Source of the DNA: Streptomyces sp. NRRL S-31
Lineage (GTDB): Bacteria > Actinomycetota > Actinomycetes > Streptomycetales > Streptomycetaceae
DNA length: 64,000 nucleotides
Assembly: GCF_000718775.1 (NCBI RefSeq)
Contig: NZ_JOCB01000074.1
Coordinates: 1 to 64,000 of the forward strand
Direction of reading: 5' to 3'
The position numbers and the translations under genes were made by a program. Each line of letters opens with the position of its first letter. The stretch's first letter is position 1. The notes beneath the pieces are model-generated. The model did no database searches. It worked only from the letters and a program-made list of their open reading frames with translations, and was not told the origin of the DNA. This document shows positions 39,785 to 48,104 of this stretch, piece by piece.

Positions 39785-40633
39785 TCACAGTCCCAACGTG
39801 GCGAGGGCGTTGGTCCACGCGTCGGTGCAGTGCCGGACGGATTCGCCTTTGGCCTGCGCGGCGGTGAACAGTCGCGTCATGTGGGCGTCGGTGAGGCAGC
39901 CGCATCGGCCGTGGGTGGACAGCACGGCGAGGAACGTCCGGTACACGGTCGCGTGGATCGTGCTGCGGGCCTGCGTGATGCGCTGCTCCGCCATGGCGAT
40001 GCCGCGTTCCAGGAAGGCGGGTGAGCGGTGGGGACACCCGCCGCCGCCCGACCGGGCGGGCACGTAGACGGAACGGGGCGCCGACCGGGCGGTGGGGGAG
40101 TCCGTCACGGCCAGCGCGCGGACGACGTCGGGAAGATCGGTCATGGTGCCGGCGCCGGGGCCCAGGTAGCGGGCGTAGGCCATCATCGACTTGATGTCGA
40201 CACCGGGGCGGACCGCGTTGCGGGAGGTCATGGCGCCCCGGTAGAGCCAGTGCTCACCGCGCGTCGTCTCCACGGTCCGGGTGGCGGGCAGGGTGGCGCG
40301 TGCCCAGTCGACGGCCGCAGCGTCGTCCAGGTCGACCACGGTCACCCCGGCGGCGCCGGGGTGATAGGCGACCGTGACGGCCCGCCGCCATGCGGCCTCC
40401 CACACCGGGGAGGTCAGGATGGCCGGGTCGGTGGTGGCGGCGGCCCACGCGTGGCAGACGCCGGGACACCGGCAGGCTCCCGGCGTCTTCATGTTCGGCC
40501 GGCCGCCGCACGCGTTACCCGCGCACCGGTGGCAGTTGCCGAACGGTGCCTTGCCCGCGCGCAGGGGCAGCACGGGCACGCCGGCGGCGGCAAGCGTCAG
40601 TGCGGTCCGCAAAAGTTCGGGCAGCGTGCTCAT
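39785..40633 (-). CDS. bifunctional DNA primase/polymerase (Prim-Pol domain)
   Basis: 282 residues with an N-terminal Prim-Pol domain: opening ALTLAAAGVPVLPLRAGKAP, the acidic metal-binding segment VTVVDLDDA near residue 108 and a following RGEHWLYRG. A Cys/His-rich insert near residues 34-58 (CHRC, CGG, CRCPGVCHAW) looks like a zinc-binding module. The C-terminal 90 residues are helical and poorly defined. It may prime and start replication of the excised circle. Overlaps the methyltransferase stop upstream by four bases. Confidence 0.85.
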   Translation of the reverse strand: MSTLPELLRTALTLAAAGVPVLPLRAGKAPFGNCHRCAGNACGGRPNMKTPGACRCPGVCHAWAAATTDPAILTSPVWEAAWRRAVTVAYHPGAAGVTVVDLDDAAAVDWARATLPATRTVETTRGEHWLYRGAMTSRNAVRPGVDIKSMMAYARYLGPGAGTMTDLPDVVRALAVTDSPTARSAPRSVYVPARSGGGGCPHRSPAFLERGIAMAEQRITQARSTIHATVYRTFLAVLSTHGRCGCLTDAHMTRLFTAAQAKGESVRHCTDAWTNALATLGL

Positions 40634-41178
40634 GCCGCCACCTCCAGCGTGGCAGTGAGCTGTGCGAGGGCGGCGCGGCCGATGTGCTCGGCGTAGGCGG
40701 GCGGGATGCACTCGCGGATGCCGTCGCGGTTCATCCACGGCACCCCCAGCACCTCACGGGCGCGGTAGTTGGCCAGGTGGAACATCTGCCCGCACAGCAT
40801 CACCGGACCGCGCAGCTTCGGGACGGCCCCGCCGACGTTCTCCATCACCCAGGGGCGCCCGGTCGTCTCCAGGGCCGCGCGGGTGGGGGCGATCAGGTCG
40901 GGGTGCTCGCGGCCCTGGATGCGCTGGCATGCGGTGTCGTGCTGGCACGGGGGTGAGCCGTGGATGAAGTCGAACTCCGCCCCGTGCTCCAGCACGAACG
41001 CGATGGCGTCGGCCTGCACGAACCGGTGCGGGTAGCGGGGCTGCGGGTCCTTGTCGACGCCGGTCACGTCGAACCCGGCATCGGCGTAGCCCTTGGCCGC
41101 GCCGCCCTGGCAGCAGAACAGATCCAGTAAACGCGGCCTGCGGCCGGGCACTCGCCGGATGAGGGTGGGTTGCGTCAT
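40630..41178 (-). CDS. minimal C5-cytosine DNA methyltransferase-like protein
   Basis: 182 residues. Motif I is LLDLFCCQGGAAKGYADAGF (about residues 17-36). Motif IV, GSPPCQ, has the catalytic Cys near residue 76, and motif VI is ENVGG near 112. A motif X-like IPPAYAEHIG sits near the C-terminus. A normal enzyme has more than 300 residues with a target-recognition domain; here about 35 residues link motifs VI and X. ATG at 41178 follows GGAGG. First gene of the replication operon, just after a strong terminator. No restriction partner was seen; it may protect the element or mark its DNA. Confidence 0.82.
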   Translation of the reverse strand: MTQPTLIRRVPGRRPRLLDLFCCQGGAAKGYADAGFDVTGVDKDPQPRYPHRFVQADAIAFVLEHGAEFDFIHGSPPCQHDTACQRIQGREHPDLIAPTRAALETTGRPWVMENVGGAVPKLRGPVMLCGQMFHLANYRAREVLGVPWMNRDGIRECIPPAYAEHIGRAALAQLTATLEVAA

Positions 41179-41214
41179 GCTGGGGACCTCCACTGTTCAG
41201 TTGGATGGGTGGAA

Positions 41215-41256
41215 CAAGGGCGGCCCCGGACTTTGCCGAGACGGGGGCCGCCCTTG
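41215..41256 (-). terminator. hairpin separating transfer and replication modules
   Basis: Perfect 13-base arms CAAGGGCGGCCCC (41215-41227) and GGGGCCGCCCTTG (41244-41256), immediately after the zinc-ribbon gene stop on the minus strand and before the methyltransferase start. Confidence 0.75.
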
Positions 41257-41262
41257 GCGTTG

Positions 41263-41520
41263 CTAGAAGGGGGGTTCGTTGCTGTAGCCGCCGGGCGGGG
41301 TGCGCCGCGTCCAGGACGGCAGGGGGAGCAGGAGCCAGCGGCGGGTGTCGTTCCAGCAGGTGCAGGGGTCGAAGTCGCTGCCGTCGTATTCGCCGTCGGG
41401 GGTGGTGTAGTCCCAGGCGTGTCCGCCGTTGCCGTGGCACAGCGGGCAGTCGGGGCGGGGGGTGTCCACGATGGCGAGGGCCCGGCGGGGCCAGTCGATG
41501 ACCTTGATGCGCGGTCGCAT
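41263..41520 (-). CDS. small DnaJ-like zinc-ribbon protein
   Basis: 85 residues. Two Cys pairs, CPLCHGNGGH and DPCTCW, form a likely zinc site resembling half of a DnaJ zinc finger. Ends PPGGYSNEPPF. Similar small proteins are common in actinomycete mobile elements; function unknown. Last gene of the transfer transcription unit, before a hairpin. Confidence 0.7.
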   Translation of the reverse strand: MRPRIKVIDWPRRALAIVDTPRPDCPLCHGNGGHAWDYTTPDGEYDGSDFDPCTCWNDTRRWLLLPLPSWTRRTPPGGYSNEPPF

Positions 41521-41534
41521 GGTTGCCCTTCGCT

Positions 41535-42227
41535 TCACCGTGTGGAGGGGTGTGCGATGACGACGGCGGTCGCGTCGTCCCGGTAGCCGTTTGTCTCACG
41601 CGCAGCGGCAACCAGCGCCTCGGCAAGGGCCTGCGGGTTGTCCTCCAGCTCACGGACCAGGGTCTTCATGACCTCCGGCGTCACCTGGTCGTGTACGCCG
41701 TCCGTGGTGAGGATGATGAGCCGGTCCCGGACGCCGGCGGTGTAGACGGTGCCGATCGTGGCGCGGGCGAGGCTGGTGCGGAGCCAGTTGTCGTGTTCCC
41801 GGGCGATCTCCAGCGCCACCCCGTTGGCTCGGAGCTGGGCGCCGACGGTGTGGTCGTCGGTATACAGCTCCAGCCGCTGGCCGTTCCAGCCGTACGCGCG
41901 GGCGTCGCCGGTCCAGTTGATGACGGTGATGTCGTCGCCGGGGATGGCGCGGGCCGCGACCGCGACCGCGTCCGCCTCCTTGCCGTCGGCTCCCCTGTCG
42001 GCGATCAGTTCGGATGCGGTGAGGAGTCCGGCGAGCGGCCCGCGGCGGGCGGAGATCCGGGCGGCGACTGCGGCGAGCAGGGGCGAGGTGGCGGAGGTGT
42101 GCGGTCCGTGACCGATGCCGTCGATGACGGCCGCGCCGACGGTGCCGTCGGCCAGCTTATAGACCTTGGCCGCGTCGGCGTTGTCGGCGGCGGTTCCTTC
42201 ACGGGTGGCAAGTCCCGTACGGATCAC
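41535..42227 (-). CDS. PP2C-family serine/threonine phosphatase
   Basis: 230 residues, single domain. Metal-binding motifs: DGIGHGPH near residue 37, TTDGVHD near residue 175, and YRDDATAVVIA at the C-terminus. No membrane or sensor domain. It lies in the transfer operon of the element. Possible substrates are host Ser/Thr-phosphorylated proteins or the element's own proteins; none can be inferred from sequence. Confidence 0.85.
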   Translation of the reverse strand: MIRTGLATREGTAADNADAAKVYKLADGTVGAAVIDGIGHGPHTSATSPLLAAVAARISARRGPLAGLLTASELIADRGADGKEADAVAVAARAIPGDDITVINWTGDARAYGWNGQRLELYTDDHTVGAQLRANGVALEIAREHDNWLRTSLARATIGTVYTAGVRDRLIILTTDGVHDQVTPEVMKTLVRELEDNPQALAEALVAAARETNGYRDDATAVVIAHPSTR

Positions 42228-42239
42228 GTGTACTCCTGG

Positions 42240-42722
42240 TCAGTGGGAGTGCTGGTTGGTGGTCTTGGCCCACACACCCCGGGTGGTGGTGTGGGTGTGG
42301 TGCTGTTCCTGGTGGACGGGCCCGGTGTAGTGCTGGTGAATGTCCGGGGCGGGCCGGGCGCGCTTGGCGAGCCGGGCAAGGGCGAGGACGAGTGCGGTGG
42401 GGGCGCCGAAGACGAGTCCGCACACGACCGGGTCAGCGAACTGGGACACCCACAGGAGTACGGCGGCGGTGCCGCCGACCATGGCGGTGGTGGCGCCGCC
42501 GGCGAGCATGAGCACGCTGGCGTCGGTGGCGCCCTGGCTCATCGGGGGCCGGCCGGGCTGCGCGACGGGCGGGGTGTCGCCGTGGACGGGCACGGGGGTG
42601 GTGTCGCGGTAGGCGGTGGGCCCGTACTCCGCGGCGATGATCCGGCGGGCTTCGGCGGCGGCTTCCTGGTCGGTCATCGGCAGCGGGCGGGCGGGGTGGT
42701 CGGTGTGGTCGGGACGGTTCAT
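42240..42722 (-). CDS. membrane protein of the transfer operon, unknown
   Basis: 160 residues. Soluble acidic N-terminus (about 65 residues, EAAAEARRIIAAEYGP), two hydrophobic helices (about residues 68-112) and a His-rich tail (IHQHYTGPVHQEQHHTHT). Spacing to the next gene is 12 bases. Resembles small Spd-type membrane proteins only in general form. Confidence 0.6.
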   Translation of the reverse strand: MNRPDHTDHPARPLPMTDQEAAAEARRIIAAEYGPTAYRDTTPVPVHGDTPPVAQPGRPPMSQGATDASVLMLAGGATTAMVGGTAAVLLWVSQFADPVVCGLVFGAPTALVLALARLAKRARPAPDIHQHYTGPVHQEQHHTHTTTRGVWAKTTNQHSH

Positions 42723-42764
42723 GGGGGTGGTCCTCCCGGGTGGGCCCGCGGCCCCCGTGCCGGG

Positions 42765-42893
42765 GTGTGACGCGGGGGCCGCGGGCGGGCGTCGGACGGG
42801 TGTGACGGGGGTGTGACGGGCTGCTGTGACGGCGCGTCACACCCGCTCCCGCCTAGGGGTTCGGGTGTGACGGGGCCGTCACGGTGTGACGGG
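42765..42893. repeat. GTGTGACG repeat cluster II (candidate transfer locus)
   Basis: In 125 bases GTGACG occurs six times on + (42767, 42802, 42813, 42826, 42867, 42886), five of them as GTGTGACG. It occurs twice on - (42835, 42877). The block ends three bases before the traB stop codon region, in an otherwise empty 173-base gap. Streptomyces transfer origins (clt) are clusters of short TraB-recognised repeats near traB, so this is the best clt candidate. Confidence 0.75.
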
Positions 42894-42895
42894 TG

Positions 42896-44998
42896 TCAGG
42901 CAGCGGCGAGGGCGGGGACGATGCGCCACCGGCCGGTGGCGTTCGTCGGCTCCAGACGGCCCTCGAGCGCGGCTTCCTTCAGCCGCTTGGACACCCAGGA
43001 GCGGGAGAGGTTGTTGCGGTCGCACCAGTCCATGAAGTCGACCGGGCCCACGACCATCTGCCCGGCCCGCTCGAACTCCTCCAGCGCGAGCGCGAACAGC
43101 TCCCGCGCCTCGTCCGGCGACGGCTTGTGCCCGCTCTCCTGTCCGAAGATCGGCGCGTCGTCGCCTTCCATGGCGCCGGGGAGGTCGGCTTCCGGGTCGA
43201 TGCCGGCGTCTTCGGGGTCGACCAGCAGCCCGTACCCCTGCCCCTGCCCCTGCTCCCGTCCGTCGTTCATGGCGCTGTCTCCCTGTACGGCGGTCAGCCG
43301 CGGCCCGCCCGCGACCGGAACGGGGGTGGGTGCGGGTGCGGTGCGGCCGGTGTAGGCGCGGCCGGCGACCGCGGCCACGGCCCCGGCCGTGACGGGGTCG
43401 GCGGTCGCGCCCTCCCGCAGGGCCCACGCCGCGAGCTGCTCCATGAGCGCGGTGGTGCGGGCGGGGAAGGCGAAGGTGCGGCCCGGGGAGGGGTAGCGGT
43501 CCTCGGGGATGCCCGGGGAGACGACGTAGCAGTAGCCGGGGCGCCGGTTGCCCCACGCTCCGGGGTGGGCGCCGGCGTCGATGACCGCTTCCGGGAGCGA
43601 GAACCCTTCGTCGCGGGGGTCGCAGCCGAGCGCGATCACGGACGGCAGGGAGGCCCGGGTGCTGGTGGACATCTGGTCGTAGGAGGGGCGCTGAAGGGAC
43701 ACGATCAGGGAGACGCCGGCCGAGCGGGCTTCCTGAGCGATCCCGGTGAACGCGTCGTCCCCCAGCGCCCGCAAGGTGTTCGCCGCTTCCTCAAACCACG
43801 CGACGAGGAACGGCATACCGGCGCAGCCGCACGCCCGGCCGGTCTGGCAGGAGTGGGCGGGGTCGGTCTGGGCCTGGGCGGCGGCGGGGAGCCACTGGCG
43901 GTAGCCGTGGGCGCCGAGCCAGCGGGTGCGGGCGGGGATGACGGCCTTGACCGCCTCCACCATGACTTCCGTGTCCGCCCCGCCCTCGGCCGACCAGTCC
44001 ATGCCGGGCCTCAAAGGGGCGAAGTCCTGGAACGCTTTCGGGTCCGAGGTCCACAGCAGCACATCCCGCCGGGACAGCACTTCTGTCATCAGGTTGAGCG
44101 CGGTCTCGCCCTTGCCCGATCCGGTACCGCCCGCGATCAGCAGGTGGGTGCTGTTCCGCTTGGCCTCCGGGTCGCCGGGGAGCCAGATCACGAGCGGGGA
44201 GCCGTCGTCGTACCGGCCGATGACCAGGGGTTCCGCGATCGACCCGCCCAGGGTCGAGGGTCCCTCGTACTCCGCCGGCTGCGCGAGCATGTCCTCGGGG
44301 ACGATGACCAGCTCACCGCGGCGGCTGGAGTCCGGCGAGGGGTGGTAGCGGACGGCGGAGACTGGCAGGTCCAGCGCGGACGCGATCCGGGCCAGAGCCT
44401 TGGACACGTCGTCGTTGGTCTGCTCACCCGGCTCCAGCAGCAACGGCGCGGTGACCCGGTTGGGTTCCACCGTCGTGGTACCGATCTGCGCACGGGCCAG
44501 ACCGACCTTCTCCAACAGGCCCTTGTCGGTGCCGCCGGCCTGCGGGTCGGTGTCGGTGCGGCGCAGGATCATCCGCACGTTCCAGGACAGGGCCACGACG
44601 GGGCCGCCCATCAGGAACAGGTCGTCCAGCGGGCCGGTGGTGGGTCCGGCGAGACAGGCCGCGGTCACCCACGCCGATCCCGCCGCCACGGTGATGGCCG
44701 AGTGCAGCCGGCGCTGCTGACTGGTCGACTTCCCCGCCCACCACGTCGCCCCGGTCAGGGCGACGGAGGCGAGGGTGAGGCCGACACCGGCCCCGGCGGA
44801 GGCTTCCCACCGCAGCGAGCCGAGCGCTCCGGCCAGGCCCGTACCGGCCCAGCCGAGCCAGGGCGGCAGGTGCGGCTTGACCCGGGCGAGCAGGTAGACG
44901 CCCACGCTCCCGCCCGATCCGTGTCCGTGCGGGTCGGGGAGGTAGGCGGCGGCTCCGTCGTGGCCGTAGGCGGCCACCGAATGGCTGTTGCGAGCCAT
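42896..44998 (-). CDS. traB: conjugative DNA translocase TraB (FtsK/SpoIIIE family)
   Basis: 700 residues. The N-terminal third has about four hydrophobic helices (residues 25-190). The motor domain carries Walker A GGTGSGKGETALN (about residue 373) and Walker B-like PFLVAWFEEAAN. A C-terminal winged helix (DFMDWCDRNNLSRSWVSKRL, last 50 residues) should read double-stranded recognition repeats. A single such protein moves double-stranded DNA between mycelia in Streptomyces conjugation. ATG at 44998 was chosen for AAGGAG at the right distance; a GTG three codons earlier overlaps that site. Probable recognition repeats lie just downstream. Confidence 0.9.
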   Translation of the reverse strand: MARNSHSVAAYGHDGAAAYLPDPHGHGSGGSVGVYLLARVKPHLPPWLGWAGTGLAGALGSLRWEASAGAGVGLTLASVALTGATWWAGKSTSQQRRLHSAITVAAGSAWVTAACLAGPTTGPLDDLFLMGGPVVALSWNVRMILRRTDTDPQAGGTDKGLLEKVGLARAQIGTTTVEPNRVTAPLLLEPGEQTNDDVSKALARIASALDLPVSAVRYHPSPDSSRRGELVIVPEDMLAQPAEYEGPSTLGGSIAEPLVIGRYDDGSPLVIWLPGDPEAKRNSTHLLIAGGTGSGKGETALNLMTEVLSRRDVLLWTSDPKAFQDFAPLRPGMDWSAEGGADTEVMVEAVKAVIPARTRWLGAHGYRQWLPAAAQAQTDPAHSCQTGRACGCAGMPFLVAWFEEAANTLRALGDDAFTGIAQEARSAGVSLIVSLQRPSYDQMSTSTRASLPSVIALGCDPRDEGFSLPEAVIDAGAHPGAWGNRRPGYCYVVSPGIPEDRYPSPGRTFAFPARTTALMEQLAAWALREGATADPVTAGAVAAVAGRAYTGRTAPAPTPVPVAGGPRLTAVQGDSAMNDGREQGQGQGYGLLVDPEDAGIDPEADLPGAMEGDDAPIFGQESGHKPSPDEARELFALALEEFERAGQMVVGPVDFMDWCDRNNLSRSWVSKRLKEAALEGRLEPTNATGRWRIVPALAAA

Positions 44999-45014
44999 GA
45001 AGATCACTCCTTCC

Positions 45015-45554
45015 CTACTGCTGGTGCCAGTTCATGACCGGCTGCTGCGGCCGGCGGGCGCGGTGACGGACGCGGTTGATCTCTTCTTCGAACTCCTGCT
45101 GGAACGTGGAGTGGCAGGCGGCGGCGTTCTTCGCCGCGTCCCGCAGGGCGTCCGCGGCCCGCTGCATCTTGCGGGCGACCTTCTGTGCCCTGATCCGCGA
45201 GCCGAACGCCCGCCCTTCCGGGTCTGGCACGGAGGCGAGGACGCCCTTCATGATCTCGGCGCCCATGGCGACTTCGATGGACAGCGTCACGGCGGCGGCC
45301 CGCAGGGTGTTGCAGTACATCCGGACCAGGGCGGGAGACGAGAAGTCCGGTTCCGGCAGCAGCGCTTCGGCGTGGGGACGGCGTCCGCCGCCGCTGTTGC
45401 CGCGGTGGTTGTTGGTGGTGCGGTTGATGGTGACGTTCACCGGGGGCGCGAACGAGCTGCCCAGTCCGCCGATGAAGCCGCCCGCGGCGGCACCCGCGTT
45501 GGCGAACTTGTTGCCCTTGTCGGCGCCGGCGCTGTCACGCGTCGTGGATGCCAT
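45015..45554 (-). CDS. TraA-like plasmid transfer protein
   Basis: 179 residues, soluble. Conserved phrases that I recall from AICE and plasmid transfer proteins are FAPPVNVTINRTTNN near residue 35, LRAAAVTLSIEVAMGAEIMKGV near residue 83 (in two parts), and the C-terminal EEEINRVRHRARRPQQP. Starts after GAAGGAG and lies 16 bases before traB, so is translated with it. Role in transfer is known only by association. Confidence 0.75.
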   Translation of the reverse strand: MASTTRDSAGADKGNKFANAGAAAGGFIGGLGSSFAPPVNVTINRTTNNHRGNSGGGRRPHAEALLPEPDFSSPALVRMYCNTLRAAAVTLSIEVAMGAEIMKGVLASVPDPEGRAFGSRIRAQKVARKMQRAADALRDAAKNAAACHSTFQQEFEEEINRVRHRARRPQQPVMNWHQQ

Positions 45555-45573
45555 GAGTGGACTCCTTCGCAGG

Positions 45574-46074
45574 TCAGTGGGTGCGGCGGACGATGAGCCA
45601 GACGGTCTGTGCGGTGCCCCAGATCAGCAGCCACAGCAGACCGAGCGGACCGGTGAGCGGCCCGAACCCGGCCGCGGCAGCGAACCAGCCGCCGCCCACG
45701 GTGGCGAGCGCGGCCAGGCCGATGCGCCAGGCAAGGGCGGAGCCGGTCCCCGGGCGGCGGTGCTGCATGAGCAGCACCCACACGGCCGGGCCGGCGGCGA
45801 GGACGGCGAGGACCAGACCGGTCCACGGCTCCGTGGCGTGCAGCACGCCGGCCGCGGCGAGGGCGAACACGGCGAGGCCGGTCGGGGCCAGCGCGCCGCG
45901 GTGGCGCCACAGCATCCGCCCGGCCCATCCGGCGGCCTCCCGGGTGAGGGAGGGCTGCTCGGGGACGACGATCACGAACGGCTGCGCGCTACGGCGACCG
46001 CGCTGACGGGGGATGCGGACGGTGTGAACGCCCGCGGCGGACTTCAGGCCGCGGGCACGGGTACGACTGGACAC
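45574..46074 (-). CDS. membrane protein of the transfer operon, unknown
   Basis: 166 residues. Basic N-terminus of about 40 residues, then four hydrophobic helices between about residues 52 and 160 (LAPTGLAVFALAAAGVL and others), ending IVRRTH. Located between Spd-like and TraA-like genes; a role in intermycelial spread or pore formation is possible. Confidence 0.65.
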   Translation of the reverse strand: MSSRTRARGLKSAAGVHTVRIPRQRGRRSAQPFVIVVPEQPSLTREAAGWAGRMLWRHRGALAPTGLAVFALAAAGVLHATEPWTGLVLAVLAAGPAVWVLLMQHRRPGTGSALAWRIGLAALATVGGGWFAAAAGFGPLTGPLGLLWLLIWGTAQTVWLIVRRTH

Positions 46075-46123
46075 AGCGAATCTCCTCAGAGGGAGGCAGT
46101 CGGATGGGGGGTGCTGTGCAGGT

Positions 46124-46462
46124 TCAGGCGGCGGGCTGGTCGTCCGGGTAGGCGCACGGGGTGCACACGCCGAGCGCGGCCGGGATGACGTAGCCGGCGT
46201 CCCGGCGGCACTGCGGGCAGGTGCGGCGGGCCGTGTTCGCCTTCGCCAGCGCGGCGCGCTTGGCCGGGGTCATCGGCCGGACGGGCTTGGCCAGCTCTAC
46301 CGAGTAGAGGTAGGCGACCAGCGGGCCGCGGCGGCGCCGCGGACGCTCGATCTGTGCGGCCACGTCCTGACCGCCCGGCCGCAGACCGGCCGCGCGCAGT
46401 TGCCGGACCGTGGCCAGCCCCTCAGGTGCCAGTCGCCACGGGTAGACGGGAACGGCGGCCAT
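46124..46462 (-). CDS. RRQRL-type zinc-binding protein
   Basis: 112 residues. The N-terminal WRLAPEGLATVRQLRAAGLRPGGQ and RRRRGPLVAYLY phrases match small AICE proteins usually called RRQRL-motif proteins. C-terminal CPQC...CTPC (about residues 82-101) should bind zinc. ATG at 46462 overlaps the stop of the upstream gene (TGATG). Confidence 0.7.
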   Translation of the reverse strand: MAAVPVYPWRLAPEGLATVRQLRAAGLRPGGQDVAAQIERPRRRRGPLVAYLYSVELAKPVRPMTPAKRAALAKANTARRTCPQCRRDAGYVIPAALGVCTPCAYPDDQPAA

Positions 46463-47469
46463 CACCGGCTCGCGATGGCCAGCTCAGCGACGCCCGCGGC
46501 CGGGTCGCGATGCTCGGCGTAGCGGGCGGAGACCCACCCGACCGACCAGCCACACAACTCCGCCGCAGCCCGCACCGGCAGCTCCGCGTCGTAGGCGGCG
46601 GCCACAATCTTGCGGGCTTCGTCCTCGGGGAGCTTGCTCGCGGCCGGCCCACGCTCCAGCAGCGCGGCGCGTTCACGCTCCGCCCGCTCCTCGCGCTCGG
46701 CCTGTTCACGGCGTTCACGCTCGGCCCGCTCCGCAGCCTCACGGGCGCGACGCTCGGCGGCCTCCCGCTCAGCGCGTTCGCGCTCCCGCTCGCGCTGTTC
46801 ACGCTCGCGTTCACGGCGTTCACGCTCGGCCTGTTCGGCACGTTCGCGGGCGGCCCGCTCCTCCCGCTCGCGCAGCTGGCGCCGCTCCTCCCGCTCCGCA
46901 GCCTCACGGGCCAGAGCGGCTTCGTGTTCACGCTGTTCACGAGCCAGCGTCGCGGCGTGCTCGCGCTCCTCACGCGCCTGCTGGCGGGCAGCCTCCGCAC
47001 GCTCCCGGGCCGTCTGCTCGGCCCGCTCACGCTCGGCCCGCTGCTGCTCCTCCAGCGCCTTGACGGCGCCGGTGATGGCACGGCGGTAGGCCAGACCGGT
47101 CTCCGCCGTGACGATCAGCAGCAGCGGCGCCACCGCGTGCACGGCCACACCGACCAGGTCTTTCTTCAGGGCGGAGTCGGCGGTGTTCAGGGCCAGAGTC
47201 ATCGCGCCGGTCATCCAGCGCAGCGCGACCGGCCACCACCCACCCTTGGCGCCGAGACGGGCCAGCGTCGAATCCAGACGGACCACGATGACCACCGCAG
47301 CATCCACGACCAGGGGCAGGATCGGAGCCGTCCACACCCAGTCACCCGGGGTGTGGGCAGCCATCAACGGGGTGACGGTCAGGATCGAATACAGCATGGC
47401 GCCGGCCACGATCAGCCACATGCCCACCGACAGCGCACGTTCCGCTGAACGGATCTGAACACCGTTCAC
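46462..47469 (-). CDS. DUF2637/Spd-like membrane protein with long charged coiled coil
   Basis: 335 residues. Four hydrophobic helices (about residues 14-130) form the DUF2637 domain found in plasmid spread (Spd) proteins. Then comes a very regular Glu/Arg/Ala coiled coil of about 140 residues (units like REREEREERAERE). The C-terminal helix-turn-helix-like segment is AAAELCGWSVGWVSARYAEH. Likely linked to spread of the element inside the recipient mycelium. The DNA-binding-like end is a feature worth noting. Confidence 0.8.
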   Translation of the reverse strand: MNGVQIRSAERALSVGMWLIVAGAMLYSILTVTPLMAAHTPGDWVWTAPILPLVVDAAVVIVVRLDSTLARLGAKGGWWPVALRWMTGAMTLALNTADSALKKDLVGVAVHAVAPLLLIVTAETGLAYRRAITGAVKALEEQQRAERERAEQTARERAEAARQQAREEREHAATLAREQREHEAALAREAAEREERRQLREREERAARERAEQAERERREREREQRERERERAEREAAERRAREAAERAERERREQAEREERAERERAALLERGPAASKLPEDEARKIVAAAYDAELPVRAAAELCGWSVGWVSARYAEHRDPAAGVAELAIASR

Positions 47470-48104
47470 GCCGCACCCCCGACCGGCTTCGGAGCGGGCA
47501 TGTGCACGCGGCGAAAGCCGCGGGACGCCGGGTGGTAGATGAACGCCTCAAGACACCACGTGCACGCGGCCGACGGGCGTTCAGCCGAGGGCACCCACCG
47601 GGTCCCGGCAGGCACACCATGGGTGGCGGTGTCCGCGTAGGCATCCTCGCGGGAGGCGTAGATGGTGTGCGGCTCACCGTGGTGCAGCAGCACCATCAGC
47701 GTCCGCCCCTCCACCGGCATGCCCCTCAGCTCCTCACGGAGCCGACGGATCTCGATGTCCCTCAGCAGCAGCTCCTGCTGCGCAGCGGACAGCTCCTCCA
47801 CGGCGTGGGAGAAGAGCGCACCGGTCTCGGACGCAGCCGCCTTCGACCGGTCGGCGCGCTCCTTCAGCGTCTCGGCCTCGCCCTCGGACTTCTTGAGCGC
47901 AGCCGCGAGTTCGAAGACGTGCTCACGCAGGATTCCGGCGTCGCTCTCGGCTTCCTCAGCGCGCGCCGTCAGGTCCCCCACTTCGCGCGCATGCCGGCCC
48001 AAGGCGGCATCCGCCTGCCCCTGCACCTCCCGCGCGCGACAGCGGGCCCGGTCGGCGTCCTGCTCCAGCCGGCGCACACGGCCGGCGGTCACGATGCGGA
48101 TCAC
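47466..48104 (-). CDS. coiled-coil protein, unknown
   Basis: 212 residues from a GTG start that overlaps the upstream gene by four bases. Residues 5-125 are a long coiled coil (RRLEQDADRARCRAREVQ through LRDIEIRRLREEL). The C-terminal 70 residues include MVLLHHGEPHTIYASREDAY and CTWCLEAFIYHP, suggesting a small globular domain. End overlaps the Spd-like gene. Not recognised. Confidence 0.65.
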   Translation of the reverse strand: MIRIVTAGRVRRLEQDADRARCRAREVQGQADAALGRHAREVGDLTARAEEAESDAGILREHVFELAAALKKSEGEAETLKERADRSKAAASETGALFSHAVEELSAAQQELLLRDIEIRRLREELRGMPVEGRTLMVLLHHGEPHTIYASREDAYADTATHGVPAGTRWVPSAERPSAACTWCLEAFIYHPASRGFRRVHMPAPKPVGGAA

